The notes below the pieces were generated by a model. The model did no database searches, was not told where the DNA came from, and saw only the letters and a program-made list of their open reading frames with translations. The translations under genes were made by a program, and so were the position numbers. This document shows, in pieces, positions 23,581 to 38,115 of a stretch of DNA of 64,000 nt; positions within the stretch are counted from its first letter, which is position 1; the number at the start of each line of letters is the position of its first letter. Source of the stretch: Pomacea canaliculata (lineage: Eukaryota; Mollusca; Gastropoda; Architaenioglossa; Ampullariidae); assembly GCF_003073045.1 (NCBI RefSeq), contig NC_037593.1, forward strand, positions 4,393,525 through 4,457,524. Reading direction: 5' to 3'.

Positions 23581-26500
23581 ATGTTGATATCCTTAGTGGT
23601 TATTCGGCTAGAAATCGCCGATGACTGCATTCCTCCAGCGAATTTTCAGACGTACTGTGGTAAGCACTTTAAAATACTGTCATCAACAGCATAGTTTCAC
23701 TTTTACTTGTGTTGGCCGCCATCACCTTTTCACCACAATAAATAACAGCTACCGGACTTGGCTAACTAAAACTGAATAAAGTGCTGAAACGTCAGTATTT
23801 TACTTTGCTTGTTAGTATCATTATCTATGGCGTGTTTTAATTTGAGAGAATCAGGAGGACCTCGTTCGTTGACTTTGGTATACATGTTTATATTGACAAT
23901 ATGGCTTCTTCCTTTGACGATGCTGCAACTTCTTTTCTATTTTTGATTACCGTTGTCCAAGTGGAACTTATAAAGTATTTCCCTATTTGACCTAGACAAC
24001 TGGACGATACACGTCTTGATCACCAGCGAAAAAGTTGCGTTGTGTTAATATCAGTAACGTGTGTTCGCATATTCAGCAGGCAGCTAACATCCATATTAAT
24101 ATAAAACAGAATTTTTAAAAATGTATAAGTTAACGTTCTTCTGATTACCTCTCGTAACTTTTCGCCACAATGTATTATAAATGGCTCTGTGTGTAGGAAA
24201 ATGAAGGTGACTTACCAAAATTCTTTCACAACCCAATAGTTTATCATGTCTATTATGTGTCATAGATGTGAAAGGCAGAATCCAACCTTCTCCACCTTTA
24301 TCTTCTCTATTAAATCAGAATCCCATTTCTGCAGATGAGTTACCAGGTGGGCATAGGGACACAGAGAGTCTGAAATAACCTTTTGCTGAACAAAAGAGCA
24401 AATTAATGTCTAGGTTATGGAGAGTCGTCTAGTTCCCTTGTAATAGCCAGTGCACATGTCTCACAGTTCTGGTTTTCAGCTCATGGTAGTAGTTGAGTTG
24501 ACCATTTTCCTTTTCATGATATTCACTGTCAATTTTGTACATAATTTGCATCCCTGCATAGGTCATACTTCTGTATTTGACATTTGTGATTAATTTGTAG
24601 TTTTGTTTTGACATCTTCAGCTTCACAAAGTGAGACCATTGTAGACTTGTACTACATTTAATTTTATAACAATGTGTAAAAGCTATGTGCTGATGTTGCT
24701 AGCAGCACATACCATTTTCAGTTCATTTTGTAAGGTCAGTTTATAAGAAAATGTAGAAACCAGTTATTTAACTAATTATTTTCATTTCATTTCCTACTAG
24801 CATTTAATAGATAATAACATTTTTGCAGCGCCAAATTTTGAGAAAGAGACATCTAGAGAAACAAAATCATCCTACGTATCAGTAACAAGACACCCATCTA
24901 CAAGCAAAGAAGGCACACCCCCCAAGCCTCATTTGACAAAAGAAAATCTTTCTAAGTGCCGTGGCTTAAGGGAACTTCTTGATATTTCCATTGAAGTGCT
25001 TAACTTTAAAGGTAAGTTTTAAAAGTATACAGAAGAATGCTTTTTAAAAAAATCTACTCATTTCTTTTTCTTTCTACCCAATATCTGTTGATTTTAATAT
25101 GCATTTGATACACTTGAATGGACCACCCCTCTCCTAAACAAAAATAATGCCTGTTCTGCAAAAGACATTTTTTCTTGTGCATTTTAAAACTTTGTTTTAA
25201 GTTCATGTTGCTCATCATTTAGACAGCAAATGCTTCGGTACTTTCACCAAATTGGAATGTGAAGATTTGTATACATGGGTGGTATGATGGTTTGGGTGAG
25301 AGATCATAGCCTATGATGCACTATTCTTGAAGGGGGGAGGAGGTATCATTATATTTGGTGGGCGAGCTGCCTGCTAATGTAGAATCCCTCTGTTCCATTT
25401 GTTCTACTTCTAAACTGTTTCTCAAGATATTCAGCTTTTGTGCATATGTTCATATTTGATTTATATTTATACTTTTAAATTCTCCATGATCCTATTGACA
25501 TTTGTTGTTGTCACCTATTTTCTGTACTCTTGCATGCGTTCTCTGCCTTTCTGTCATAAGCATATGATTTAAGTAAGCATAATGTGTTACATATGCACAT
25601 AAATTTTTAGTGATGAGTGGATATTACAGAGAGGCATCCAAAAATATGTAGCTAGATGTTGATATATTTTGCAGAATTATGAAGGGTTTTTTTTTACTTG
25701 AATTTTGAGTTAAAGAAAACTTAGCTTATCTGCTATAAATTTTAGCTTAATGATATTCTTGACAATGCCTGCTGGAAAAGCATACAATGTTAAATTTTGT
25801 ATTCAACAGACATCAAAAAAATGGAAAATGAAGAAAAGGAACAGGGCTTATTAAAAAGAGTGCCAGAAGAAAGCAAAATATCTGAAGATGGTTTTCAGCA
25901 AAGCAAAGCAAAATCTGAGCTATCCACAAAAGAACTTGCAGCTAGCTCAGATGCCCATACATTTCGACCAATTAGAAAAAGTGAATCAGATGGACATGAC
26001 ACTGAGGGACCAGGGCCAGCACCAGCACCAGAGAATGCATGGACTCGTCCCCGGAGTCACAGTCCTACAGGAAAGTCATTATCTACGGTGCACTTTGTTA
26101 GTGGCAATCCATGTGTTGAGTTAGTGAAAGGAGTACTGCATATCTACAAGGACAGGTAAGCCAGATATTTAATCATTTTATCAATCATAAAGGAGAGATT
26201 TTAGATCTGGTATAGTAAAGAAATTTGATGTCTTAGTTGTTTTTTTTGTGTGTGTTCATTTATGGATCAGATAAAAATAGCTCTTTTAATAAAATATTTC
26301 TCTTATAATTTCCTATATATATGTGTGTGCACTATATATATAATATTAAAGATGCAGAGGAATTTATTAACTTTAATTTGTGAGAAGAAGCTGTTGTACT
26401 GTTTTTGAGCAGCATCTTTCATAAGAAACAGACCCATAAATCATGACTCACTATGGCACTTTTGAGTGTACATTTGCTACATCTTTTGCTGAATAGCAGA

Positions 26501-29500
26501 TTTATTTAAAAATTTTAAAGATCACTCATATAAATTCATGGCCAGCTCCATATACACATTCCCTCTTTTTTGTCCATATATAAAGTGTGTTTTTAAGGGA
26601 AATTGTTGTCTTTTTCTCTAAGCACATAATACAGTTTTCTCGAACATTAGAAAAAAAGCAATGAAACCCATAGGAAATTAGAGACTGCCTAACTGATAAC
26701 TGAAAAACACGAGTCAAAAAGAAATAAGTATTTATTAAAACGTACTGTACAGTAATTGATACTGTACACCAAACTTTATGGCAGTGGTTCCTCTTCAATA
26801 AAAAACAGTCTTTTGTTCTTGTATCTTTTGCGAGGAGAAATCAGAATCTTGCTCTGCAGTTGCTTGTCTGATTTCTTTACGGAAGATTTGTCAATTGTTT
26901 GCTGTTAAAATTTTGCGTACTTTGATTAATGTTACTGGTAACTTTATCAGGGTGATGTTATTCAACAAAATTTGCGATTCTGCCCATTTTGCACACATTT
27001 CATGAGTGACTCTCTCTCTCTGCACTCACACTGATGACGCAAGCTGGAAAAAGATTCCAAGACAAATTTTTCTCGAATTTCCTGCCCGCAAGCGTGAGAT
27101 GGTGTGTAAAAGATTGAGCTGATACTGATAAAAGTGCCTTGCTGATAGTACAGCATGTTCTGCTGCATGTTCCCATACCATCCATGAAAAAGATCCCCGC
27201 ATGAGATGGATGATGCATCCCTGCTGCATATACCATCCATGATCTTATCAAGTTCACAGCTCCTCTCAAGTAAGTGTACCCTTAACTGTTGATATAGATA
27301 ATTAACTATCCTGGCAAAACATAAAATAAGCACAGCAGAGCTGTTCTTACCCTAAATCTCAAATTACAGTATTTGAATCTTGTTTCAGCTGAAAACAGGA
27401 AATAACAGTTGCTTTTTCTTTTTTCTCATATTTTTCCTTCTTGCATTTAAAAATTCAGGGGAAATGACTTATAGAATGTGGATTTGACCTTTGAATGCAC
27501 CAGTTTCTTGTCATGTATGATAGATTGTTTTTGAGTAGGAAAGCATTTAAAATTATCACAAACCCACCTTGTGACACATCACCAAAAGCCCAGTTTAACT
27601 GTGTTGTGACATTGCCATAGCTGTATCAAATCTGAAATCAGCATTGTTCTTGCTGAAAACTTAGTAAAATTTGTACAGCACATTTTGTCATGTGAATGCT
27701 CTAAGAGCATGCTCCTTTTCGGAGTGTGAGAATGCACTTTACACATTTTGCATTTATTATTATCATTATTATAATGCAAACTCAATGTGCTGTGCATGAA
27801 AGACAACAAATAAACCAACAGTGAACCATACAAAAAACACAGCAAACAGATGAAAGGTCAGGGTTGGACCTGGGAGACCATTAATGCAGATTAAACAGTG
27901 TTTAATCTCCTCACAGTGTCTAGTCTGAGTAAATTGACTGATGTATGAGGAACAGACACATGCTGTGTGGGGTCACGTATGAATGTGCTTGAAAACCTAC
28001 CCAGTGGAGGGTCTTGTCGCTAATATGTTATGCTTAATGTTACAGGTTGGTAAAATATGAATTATGGTTATCAAATTCAAGAAACTCATTTCAGCTCAAG
28101 AAATAGACTTCTTACGCTCTTCTTGAAGACATTAAATCATTTACAGCATGTAAACGAGAAAGTAAACCCTGACACACACTCTCCCTTCATTACAATTTCT
28201 CTTGGAAATAATACATATATTAACATAAACCACATTCAATCCTGATTTGGGGACTGCAGCTATGCACATCCTACTCACAATTGATGCCCTGAATGCTTCA
28301 TAGTTCAGCAATATTTTCTTGCTTTCTAGTGACTACCTATTCAATCACGATACAATGTTCCACAAACTCCTTGCGCTGTACATTAACTCCCTTTCACACA
28401 CTAAGTCATAGTTTCAGCAAAGATGATACATGTATAGATGAAGTCTTTGGCTGCAGTAAGTTATTTCCCCTTTATACCAGACAGCGCGGACTAATCCATT
28501 ACAGCAATCTAATCTTTTTCTAAGTTCTAAGCTACTGAAAAGAATGCAGGATATTATCTAAGTGTTATATTTATATTTCTGAACATGATTCTTTTTTGGC
28601 TGTTATAAGTGACTCAATGGAGCATATGCAAGTGTTGAGGGGTGCCGTGCGTAATCAGTACATGCTTCTGATCAGATTTAAAGATCAGGTAAGAAGAGGT
28701 TCAAGTTGGTTAATTCAAACCATGATGATGTGGCAATTCTATTCCAAGTGATTGTAACTGTTTTGGATGTTGATGAGCAACATGGACGTCGCCTACCATT
28801 ACAGGATAAATTTAGGTTGCAACAGCAAAACATAAAATGGATAGTATTTTTTACACTCTTAATAGGTCAAGCATTTTATTGAAAAACTTGTTTTACTTCA
28901 AAAGTTGTCTAAAATTTAGCAGCATCATAGCTTGTGAATTTCTTCCTATGGTAAGACTAAGAAATGTCATTCATTTTCAATTGAAAAAAAAAATTGTTCA
29001 GATATGTGTATGCAGTTTTTCAGACATCTCTTATACTTAGATTCCTGTTTTGAATTGTTCACATTTACTGTCTCACATTCATTCCCAGTGGCTGTTTCAT
29101 ACATTTTTCAGAAATCAGCTGACGAGTTTTACTCTTATTTTAACAATCGCCCATTCAACTCCATTGAGCCTGATGTGTGTCATCTGGTATATGTTGCTAA
29201 AGTGGAAATCACCAAAGAATCTGAGGTCAGTCCTTCAAATATGCTTGTACCGTAAACACCATAGACTGTGCTTATAATTTAATTCTTTATATTTGCTTTT
29301 AACATTAAAAAGTGAATCATTTTTGGAGTGTACTTGCATTGGCATATCTTTTTTTGGCGGTATTTGCTTAATGCCGAAATGCTTTTTAATCTAGTTACTT
29401 GGTTAGCTAGGTAATTAGGTATTTTATTTTCATTGTCCTCAGGGTGGCAGCCTTCCAATACCTGGCCTTACAGAATTACCCCACTGCCCTGTTTGCCTAG

Positions 29501-32500
29501 AACGAATGGTGAGTAAATTTTTACTAGTCTTTTGCACTTTTTGAGCTTATCCTTGCTTAACAAATTTTCATTGTAAAAATGTACAGTTTAAGGTGCAAGA
29601 TATGAATTTTTGTCATCAGACTTTGGCGGGAGGGAGACAGAACTGTATATATAACCCTTTTGATTGGAATGAAAAATGGCAATAGAACAGTCTTGCTCTT
29701 TTTTATATAAATGTTTTATCTTTCAGGAAGAGTCAGTTGATGGCATTTTGACAATTCTCTGCAATCACTCTTTCCACATGTCATGTCTAGCTCAGTGGGG
29801 GGACACAAGGTACAGTCTTTGTTGCCATAATGTACTTACAAAATTGAACTATAAACTTTTCTGCCTTTCACCATTTTATTTTGCAAAACATGCAAGATTG
29901 TTTTAAATTTTGTGTAAATTTTTTTTTTAACAATGTCTGATATCCCACAAAATGGTAGGTGAACTAGATAGTTCTGACCATTCAGCAAGCAATGTCGTTA
30001 GACCTTCATGACTAAGAAACATATTTTTAAAGCCTAGTCATTTGATATACAGTTTTTTAATGCATAAGTGTACTTATTGATTTGTTCACATTTGAAAGCT
30101 TACAGATATATATATAACTGCATCATTTTGTTGCCACAGTTGTCCTGTATGTCGATATTGTCAGACGCCAGAAGAGGTTCCAGACCAGAGGTGTATGCAA
30201 TGTGGTTCTCAAGAAGTAAGTCTGTATTTTGTGTGTGTGGTCTATTCTATGGTCATGTCATCTGGTACAGTCAAAGAAGAAATAACATTTTGAGAGTAAA
30301 TTTTCTTTCTTTGAGACTTACCAGATGATATGACATCAAGGCCCTCCTGGCCTCTCCGCTGTTTGGGTAGAGTGTTGGTTGAAAAAAAAAACCCGATGTG
30401 TTGGCCTTGAGTTTGGCCTTTTATGCTTTTAGAGGATAGTTGCTCAACTGAATAGTGGATGGCGCTGCACGCTAGGCACATGCTAGATCAGGGGTGGGCA
30501 ATTAATTTTCCCAAGGGGCCGCATGAGATATTGGGATGGTTTCAGAGGGCCGGACTAATACAGTTAACTCAGTTTTACCTAATACTGTATATATAGTATA
30601 TATACTAGCGGGCGGGTGGGCGGGCTGGTCAGAGATAGGAGGCGGGCCGGATCTGGCCCGTGGGCCAGCCTTTGCCCAGGTCTGTGCTAGATCCCTGTCA
30701 GGGAGACAACTTTTCAATGGTAAAGAGCTAGTATAAGCTTCTATCTATCATGGTCATGTCATCTGCATCTGGTAAGTCTTGAACTTATATGGTACTCATA
30801 AGTCTGCCTGCAGAATGCCTCTTTGAAAAACCATAATGAGTTGCAAATCCAAACGCTTTCATAGGTCATTTTAGTTTAATAAGTATAGGTTAAAAGAGAA
30901 TAAGAATTTTATGTTCTTTGTGTAGAAAATTATATTTGTTTTTCATATTTTGCAGAGCCTATGGATTTGCCTAATTTGTGGAAGTGTAGGATGTGGTCGC
31001 TACGTAGGACTTCATGCTTATAAGTAAGATTGTCTTTCTGTTTATATATTATGATTGGAGAGTAGCACTCCTTCTGTGCGTCAGTTAACTTGAGTGCTGA
31101 AAGTAAGTAGATATCTTGCCACATGAGAAAGTTTTTTTCCTGCTACCATTGTTGGGAATGATTTGTTTATTTTGAAATGGCATGTTAGACAAGTAAGTTT
31201 GTTTACCCATTTTATGGTGACCGTCTTCAATCCCATCTTCAGACATTTCCAGGAGACCAACCACACGTATGCTATGCAGCTGGGGTCTAACAGAGTATGG
31301 GACTATGCTGGAGACAATTATGTGCACCGTCTGGTCCAGAATAAATCAGATGGCAAATTGGTTCAGGTGGATGAGGGAGGAAATGTGTTCCATGAAGAGA
31401 AGTTGAACTCTATTACTTTAGAGGTGCAGACTTAACCATTTGTCACTTCGTTTTGTTTGGTTTAAAACACTCAATAACCTGAACTTTGTGTCATGATGCA
31501 AAAGATAATAGTATTTTATATTTACTTATTTTTTGCAAGTACCATTAATTATTTGTGAAATAAGAGGGTAATGGGATTCCGTGCTACCTTGATCAGTTGC
31601 TGTAGAAATTGTTTTGAATTACACAGACATTAAAAATGGTTTTTTAAATGGTAAATATGATTACAAATATGAATCCATTTTATCTAGACAGCTACGCAGA
31701 CAGCTACGCAGTAAAATTTAAGCACCATTTTGTGTGTTTGTATAAAACATGAGATTATGCCATGCAAGGAGTCTTTGTGATTAATCGTTTTGGCATTAAA
31801 CCTGTGCCTTACTCAGGCTTGAAATTAATTGTGAAAACAGCTAAACTTAAATGTTACTTGTTATAATCTTATTTGTTGGCAGATGCAGCATTTAGCCTGA
31901 ATACCACTTAGGGCACTGTTTATTCTGCCATCTAGTGCCAATTTTTTTTTGCTTATTTTTACTGAGGGGGAGAGGTAGGGGAACATAATGTTAAGGTTTT
32001 TAAAAAATGACTTATTTGTTGAGATGCTTGTATTTTTCAATTTTTAAAATTTATTTTTGCAGTACACCTATCTTCTTACAACACAGCTTGAGTCTCAAAG
32101 ACAATATTTTGAAGAAAAAATTCTTGAGGCAACCAAAGATGCTAATCTAAGGGTAAACATTTCATTTTGAAAAAAAGCATACCCAGTTTTGTGTTTTCCA
32201 CCATTCCTCTCTTCTGTTAAAGTAACTGATTATAATTATTTTTTTATGTTTAAAAATATGAACAGGGTAAAGGTTTCTTCGGCACTCTTTTTTGTTTTTT
32301 GTCTCCGTGTGTGTGTGTGTGAGAAAGAGAGAGAATGTGCCTGTGTTTGAATATTATGTTCATGCATGTGTGTACTTGTTCTAATTTATGGAGCACCTGT
32401 GATTGCTGGTGGATCACACATCTGTCTTTATCTTTTATTCTTTTCAGGTGACAGAACTGCAGGCACAGCTGGAGTCAGTGTGTGATGATAAAGAACAAAT

Positions 32501-33613
32501 GGCTTTAAAGTTGAAAGAAGCAATGAAGGAAAAACAGTCTTTGGACAAGAAATGCAGCAACGTACATTTCGCTTTCTCCAAATAGCTGCATGAAATGTTC
32601 TTGTGGTTTTAATTAGTGTTGCAACTGTTTTCCTGAAACTTAAGTGATTTACAGCTAAAAAAATGTGTGTCATTAAATTTTCAAGATTTTAATGTGGTTG
32701 TAGATGTGTTTCTCATTTTCTTCATTGTGGCCTAAAGCTTGTTGAATATTTTTTGTCATGTGCATATTGTTTTAAAAATCTTAGAACTTATGGCCACCAC
32801 AGATTTCCTGATTACAGATATGTGCAAGAGCCTTATGAAGAAAAATTAGCAGTGTTCTAAAATATTGGATGGTAGAGGAATAGTTTTGATTGACATATGA
32901 ATGTGTGCATTCTGCTTAAATGAAGAATTTCAACATAAGTGAAATGGCACAGCTGTACATGTTACATTGCTAAATGGTAGATAGGTAACGAATTTTTATG
33001 ATCTACAATTTTGCTTTGATTGGCAGCTTCACAATCGACTTACCAAAGTGCTAACAGAACTTCAAGAAGAACGTGACATGAATAAATGTCTTTTGGAGAA
33101 CCAGCAGCTGTGGCAAAAACGTGTCACTAACCTTGAGAGCCATGTCAAAGATCTGTCTGCATCTAAAGAGAAGGTAAGATGAACATGCTTTTCTAATTAC
33201 TAAGTTTAATAATTTGAATTCAAATTAAGTGGTATAAGTCAATGTTGCACTGCTTGTTTTTGAAATGTATTTATAACCGATAACTAATGATTGCAAGAGT
33301 TCAACGTGTTAGTAACATGTCCTGGTGTATCAGCAGATTAGCATTCTTTTCTATGCTTGTATACATTTCTCATTGATTAGTTTGTTTTATTAATAGGGAC
33401 ATATATAGAGAACTTACCCGCAGTGTTTGTCAACAGGAAATAGCAGATCTTAGGGAGCAGCTGAGGGATGTGATGTTTTTCCTAGAAGCTCAAGAAAAGT
33501 TGGCTAACACTACAGATGTATCACAGGAGGAGATTCAAGAAGGACAGGTGATTGTTGGAGCTACAGCCAGTCCATCTGCAGTTGGGAGGAAAGGCCATAA
33601 AAAAAGGAGATAG
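23581..33613 (+). CDS. BRAP: BRCA1-associated protein (BRAP2/IMP-type RING E3 ligase)
   Basis: Cytoplasmic RING ubiquitin ligase that in animals restrains Ras-MAPK scaffolding and binds nuclear-localisation signals. Seen: 15 coding exons: 23581-23659, 24829-25011, 25810-26155, about 27160-27269, 28610-28688, 29112-29225, 29443-29508, 29727-29809, 30140-30215, 30956-31023, 31243-31423, 32063-32152, 32448-32561, 33027-33173, 33437-33613; about 635 residues (human 592). It starts [15 protein letters not shown] like human BRAP. Order: low-complexity N part, BRAP2 RRM-like domain ([20 protein letters not shown] to [16 protein letters not shown]), RING ([21 protein letters not shown]), UBP zinc finger ([40 protein letters not shown]), coiled coil, basic end GHKKRR. 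Exon 4: the 3' part [12 protein letters not shown] is clear, but its upstream part is not in a single open frame. All other joins keep phase. Confidence 0.95.
30247..30778. repeat. Foldback (inverted-repeat) element in BRAP intron 9
   Basis: A 22-base arm at 30315-30336 (GACTTACCAGATGATATGAC, then AT) is repeated inverted at 30756-30778 with one small difference. A further direct copy of the right-arm motif lies at 30247-30267. The arms enclose about 420 bases that include a younger hAT MITE. No coding capacity is seen. The superfamily is unknown. Confidence 0.5.
30489..30684. mobile_element. hAT-type MITE, 196 bp, with target-site duplications
   Basis: The element begins CAGGGGTGGGCAA and ends TTGCCCAGGTCTG, imperfect terminal inverted repeats of the hAT type. 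It is flanked by the same 8 bp, TGCTAGAT, at 30481-30488 and 30685-30692, the 8-bp duplication expected of hAT. Subterminal blocks GGGGCCGCATGAG and GCGGGCCGGATCTGGCCCGT are typical of Charlie-like non-autonomous copies. It has no transposase. It is inserted inside the older foldback repeat in BRAP intron 9. Confidence 0.88.
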
Positions 33614-36600
33614 CCTTTGCTTTTGGTTTTAGACATGATGAATACTATGGTTATCTTTCCTTGCCTATATATATATGTTTCTAACATGTCTGAGACTCAT
33701 TTTATTTTCACTGTTTAGAAAATCTAAGGTAATCATTGTGCAAAGACATGTCTGGTTTTCATTTGCCTCGCCATTACATGAGGCAGGCAGATAAATCTGA
33801 AAGGTCAGATGTAGTAATTTCCTGTAAAATCTTTTGATGCATGTCAAAAGGAGAAGATTGAGAATGCTTTTAGTCTTTGAGACCTAATAGTAAACTTATT
33901 GAAGTCTTAGAACTATGACAAAATAATGACCTCTTTCTATGTTATCTGTGTTAGCATGTATATGCACATTGGGCAGATATGTATGTGCACCAATGCTTAT
34001 GAGAAAGAGAAAGTAGGTGTACTTATTTTCATTTATTTGTCCAGAAAAAATGACAGGCTCAGTAGTTGTATACTGGGTAATTGTTTTTGACTACCAAGAA
34101 AGTTGTGATCAGATTATCTTTTGTTCATAGTCTTTCACTTGAATATTTTCCTGTTTCCCTCCATCCTGCTAGTCTATTGAACTGCCTCTATTGCAGTGTA
34201 TATTTTCTAATAAAGGATCATTTTGCTTTTGGGAAAAATGTTGTATATTCTTGTTGGAAAAGCATGAATGTTGTTCTCCAGGACCTGTTGAGCTTGACAC
34301 TCTGACCTCTTTAAGAAAAGTTGTGTATCAAACATTGTTTTTTAAAACACTGATGCACATGTATCTTCTAGCATAGTCTGACTTAGCTGAATTCAGCAAA
34401 GTTTAAGATAAATGTAGCGTCAATTTTGCATTTATGTTTAATTAGTGTTTTGATTTTTAAAGGACTTGAAGTGAGATGTGTGCATGTGCACTACCTACTG
34501 CCAGGTTGGTTTACTTACGTCTGTTACTTCATGTATTATCCGCTGGTAAATTAAGTTGATATGATGAGCCTGGTCCAGCCTCACCTTGTCCTGTGCATCA
34601 AAAGGTTAAAATTGAGATTACAAATATCAGCTGTTTTTCAAGCCATATTTTTCTGATGGTAGAAGTAAGCCAGCAAAATATGTAACAAGCCAGTTTTGTT
34701 TAGAAATGTTATTTTAATAGAAAGCTAAACATTTCCACATACTTCTGTGTTTAATTACATTATTAAAAGTACCCAAAATTATGTGGTTTTTTGAGACAAG
34801 CCAGCTTTTGCAGTTTGACTCAACACTTCTAATATTAAGGGATAAGGAAATACTGAGTGTTTGATACAAGTTTGCTATTACTATGTGGATCATGCCTTGA
34901 ATGTATCAGCTATTTTGTTAAACGACCACAATAATTTGGATGGACTTAAGTGTTTTGTTTTTGACTGGTCATCCTGTTGTGCATGTCTTAACAATGCAGA
35001 TTGTCATTTCATAAATGGCTGTTTATTTTGAACTGATGATTGTGAAGTTAAAGGTAATATTTTGTCAAGCAATAGAAAAACACTTTTTGCTACACTTAGA
35101 CAGGTCTCATGTTTTGCCATTTTCAACAGATTCTTGTCATCATCTCATCTTTTTAAGCAACACTATAACATTCTTTGTCTCAGGAGAAAAGCTACTATCA
35201 CATGTTCAACTCTTTTGTAAGTCTGTTATGTTTCAAATTTTCTTTATTGAATGACTTTTTAAGATAATTTCTGATGAACACCTCTGTGTTTATGATTATG
35301 TTGCATATGTTTCTCTAAAGTATAAACCATTCCTGTGAAAATGCCCTGCAGTTTTGTGTGCAATTGTTATGTCAAGATTGTGTATTAAAATATAATTTAT
35401 GTGTGATGATAAATGAGGTATGTTGACTGCAGAAATCACTGGCTTCACTTGCTTAATGATATATTCTGTTATATCTGGGTTTTCTTTAAAACTTTTGCTG
35501 AAGTTTATTACTGCCTGTAAGGGAAATACTATTCTTGATGTCTCTGGTCTTTTTGATGATCAACGTTTTATCTTAATATCTCTTGTATATAAACATAAAA
35601 ATGTTGATGATTGTCAGAAACCTTAATTTTGATCATAATGTTATAAATACCATAAATATAAATACAAGAAATTTTGTGCATAAAAAGATTTGTTTAAAGA
35701 TTTGAGGACTGCTAAAGACAGAGCAAAAACTTTTTTTTCTGTATGTGGCAGCAGAAAAATAGGAATTAAAAAATAGCCCTCTCAATTATATACATGATTA
35801 CATAAATGCTAAGAGATGTTCAGTTCGCAAGGTTTTATTCTTATAATGTACTGTAAGTTGTTTTTACTTGACCTGTATAATTTCGTTTATTTGGCTTTGG
35901 AAAGATTCAACCCTGCCAGTAAAAGGATTGCTTTACCAGAATATTAAAGTTTTGTTATTTATTTACAAATTCTAGCCATTGTAAACGACTATGGAAAAGG
36001 CATAAATGGTTTATTAACAAGTAAAAGTCCGAGTTTTTTTTTCAAAATTGAAGCATTGGTTTTAAAATACAGGAGCTCCAATGTACCTAATTATGCAATG
36101 TAGGCGCGATCCCACCATAGACATCCATAAACAGAGCCTTTGCCAGTTTCTGTACTATCAACAGAAGTTATCTCTGTCACTCGATTACAATAGTTCTTTT
36201 CTTAGATGTGTTTGCATTACGGAAGATTCCCATTGCTTACGTGTTTGTTTTTGACGGAGCTGCTTGCATCATGGCGCGTACGCAGTATCCACTATCCTCT
36301 TTCTTTCTTACCATCTCTTCAGTGCGATACCTGCAATGTCTTCTCGGTACACACAAATCACATGCCCGGCTGCCCGTAAAAAAGTCGAGAAGGAATTCGA
36401 GAAATGCATCACAATGCTCAGAATCTAAGTAGACCCAGTCTGATGGAATATACTTGTCACATCGTCTAAGTAATAAAATTAAAATGCGCTTCACATGAAA
36501 GACTACAAACGAACCAACATTCAGTCGTATAAGAAACATAAACATCGGCAATCATAACGCCATGACAAAAAATATGAACTAAATGCATGTGTGGGGAAAA

Positions 36601-38115
36601 AAGTTGTTTGGTAAACATCTCAGCCCTCAGCGTAGCGTAGGGGCTTTCTCGCTAAAGAAAACAAAAAACAGACCGATTCAAATAAACAATTTCATTAAGG
36701 GACTAAACATTGATTTCTTCTTTCTTCTTTTAAAGACTTGATTTTATATATATATTGAAAAAATAATTTTTCAGTGCGGATCAGGTAACAAACGAAACAT
36801 TGAAGAATGGGAGATAACAAGCAAAACCTTTTTTTTATGTGTCTTACGTCCCTTTGATTAGTTTCTCCTCTGTCAGTTTGAATGAGTTGTTTAGTGTGGC
36901 GTCTATGCACATAGTCAAAATGCTCAGGTTATTAGCTTGAGTATTATTTTAATAGCTTAACTAAGTAAACTGAACAACATTTTAATTCAGGTGGACCTTT
37001 GAAAACCTTATCAAAGAGACTGGTATAAACTTGACACCAAAATTTGTTTGATTGTTTTATGGTTAATTTATTCGTTTGTGCTCAGCATTATGCTGTGTGA
37101 TCCTCATAAAGATTTCAGCGAAACGAAAATCTTTTGATGTCTATTTAACTCGTGCGTCTGTCTCCCGTTTCTGTCTATTTATTCTTTTTGTTTGCTTGCG
37201 TGCGTGCGTGTGTGTGTGTTACAACTAAGAACCTGTGTTGTCGGTAGCGGTTATCCCACACACTATCACTGCTAATAACCGACTCGATATCAAAAATATA
37301 AATTATTATAATTCAAGATATCGTTGTATCTGGTGTAACCGTAACTTCATCTTTCAACATAAAAGCGTCAGAGTGTAGACGGAAAGACTAGGAGGAATAA
37401 ACGAACAGAAAAAGTCAACTTGTGCATGCTTCCTTTTCCAGTGTGATTTACTTGTAAACAAAAGTTTCCTCAGGATGCATCTTGATAAAGATAACAAAAA
37501 TTCAGACAAATTAAAATAAACAATTTAAAGCAGTTAGAGGCTAACATTTTTTCCTCTGTTTTAATCTATTAAATTTTTATATCTGTATTTTGGAATGACA
37601 ACAAACCTTAAACGCTTTTCATCTTGTACGATACTAACAAGTGTGCTCACATGCAAAACTAAACAAAAGAGTAAAAAGTAAACTAAGCAAACAAGTGCTA
37701 GTGACAAGATGATTACAAGATAAGGATAATTTGTGTGTCTTATTTCCTGTGTAAGCGTAGTTCGCAAGTGTGTGCGAGTGTGTGTACCGCGTGAGAATAA
37801 AAGATAAAAAAGGGTGAATTCGTACACCCTTGTAGGAGCACAACTGATGACACGTGACTCTAGTAACGACAGCTCACCTCCAGGTTTTTCGCTCAGTGAA
37901 CAGTGTGTGACATTCCCAACACAGCCGCCGAGACAGTTGGTTCCTACCTGTACAGGTGTAAATACAGACAGGGGAGTCTGCGCATTTAGTTTCTTGCCCA
38001 GTCAAGGTAAACAAATATGTTTTTATATTGTCCTGAATTCTAAATTCTGATTTCACGGCAAAAGTATTGTTAAATTGTTTCATGAGAAAAATCGTAACGT
38101 TCAACAAGAAATCAC
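33614..38115. other. BRAP 3' flank and gene-poor stretch
   Basis: The left part should be the BRAP 3' UTR; the first AATAAA after the stop on the plus strand that I noted is at 34209-34214. Beyond it I see AT-rich sequence with short ORFs only. A 104-codon minus ORF at 36237-36551 has no domain I recognise. No repeat border is clear. Confidence 0.5.
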
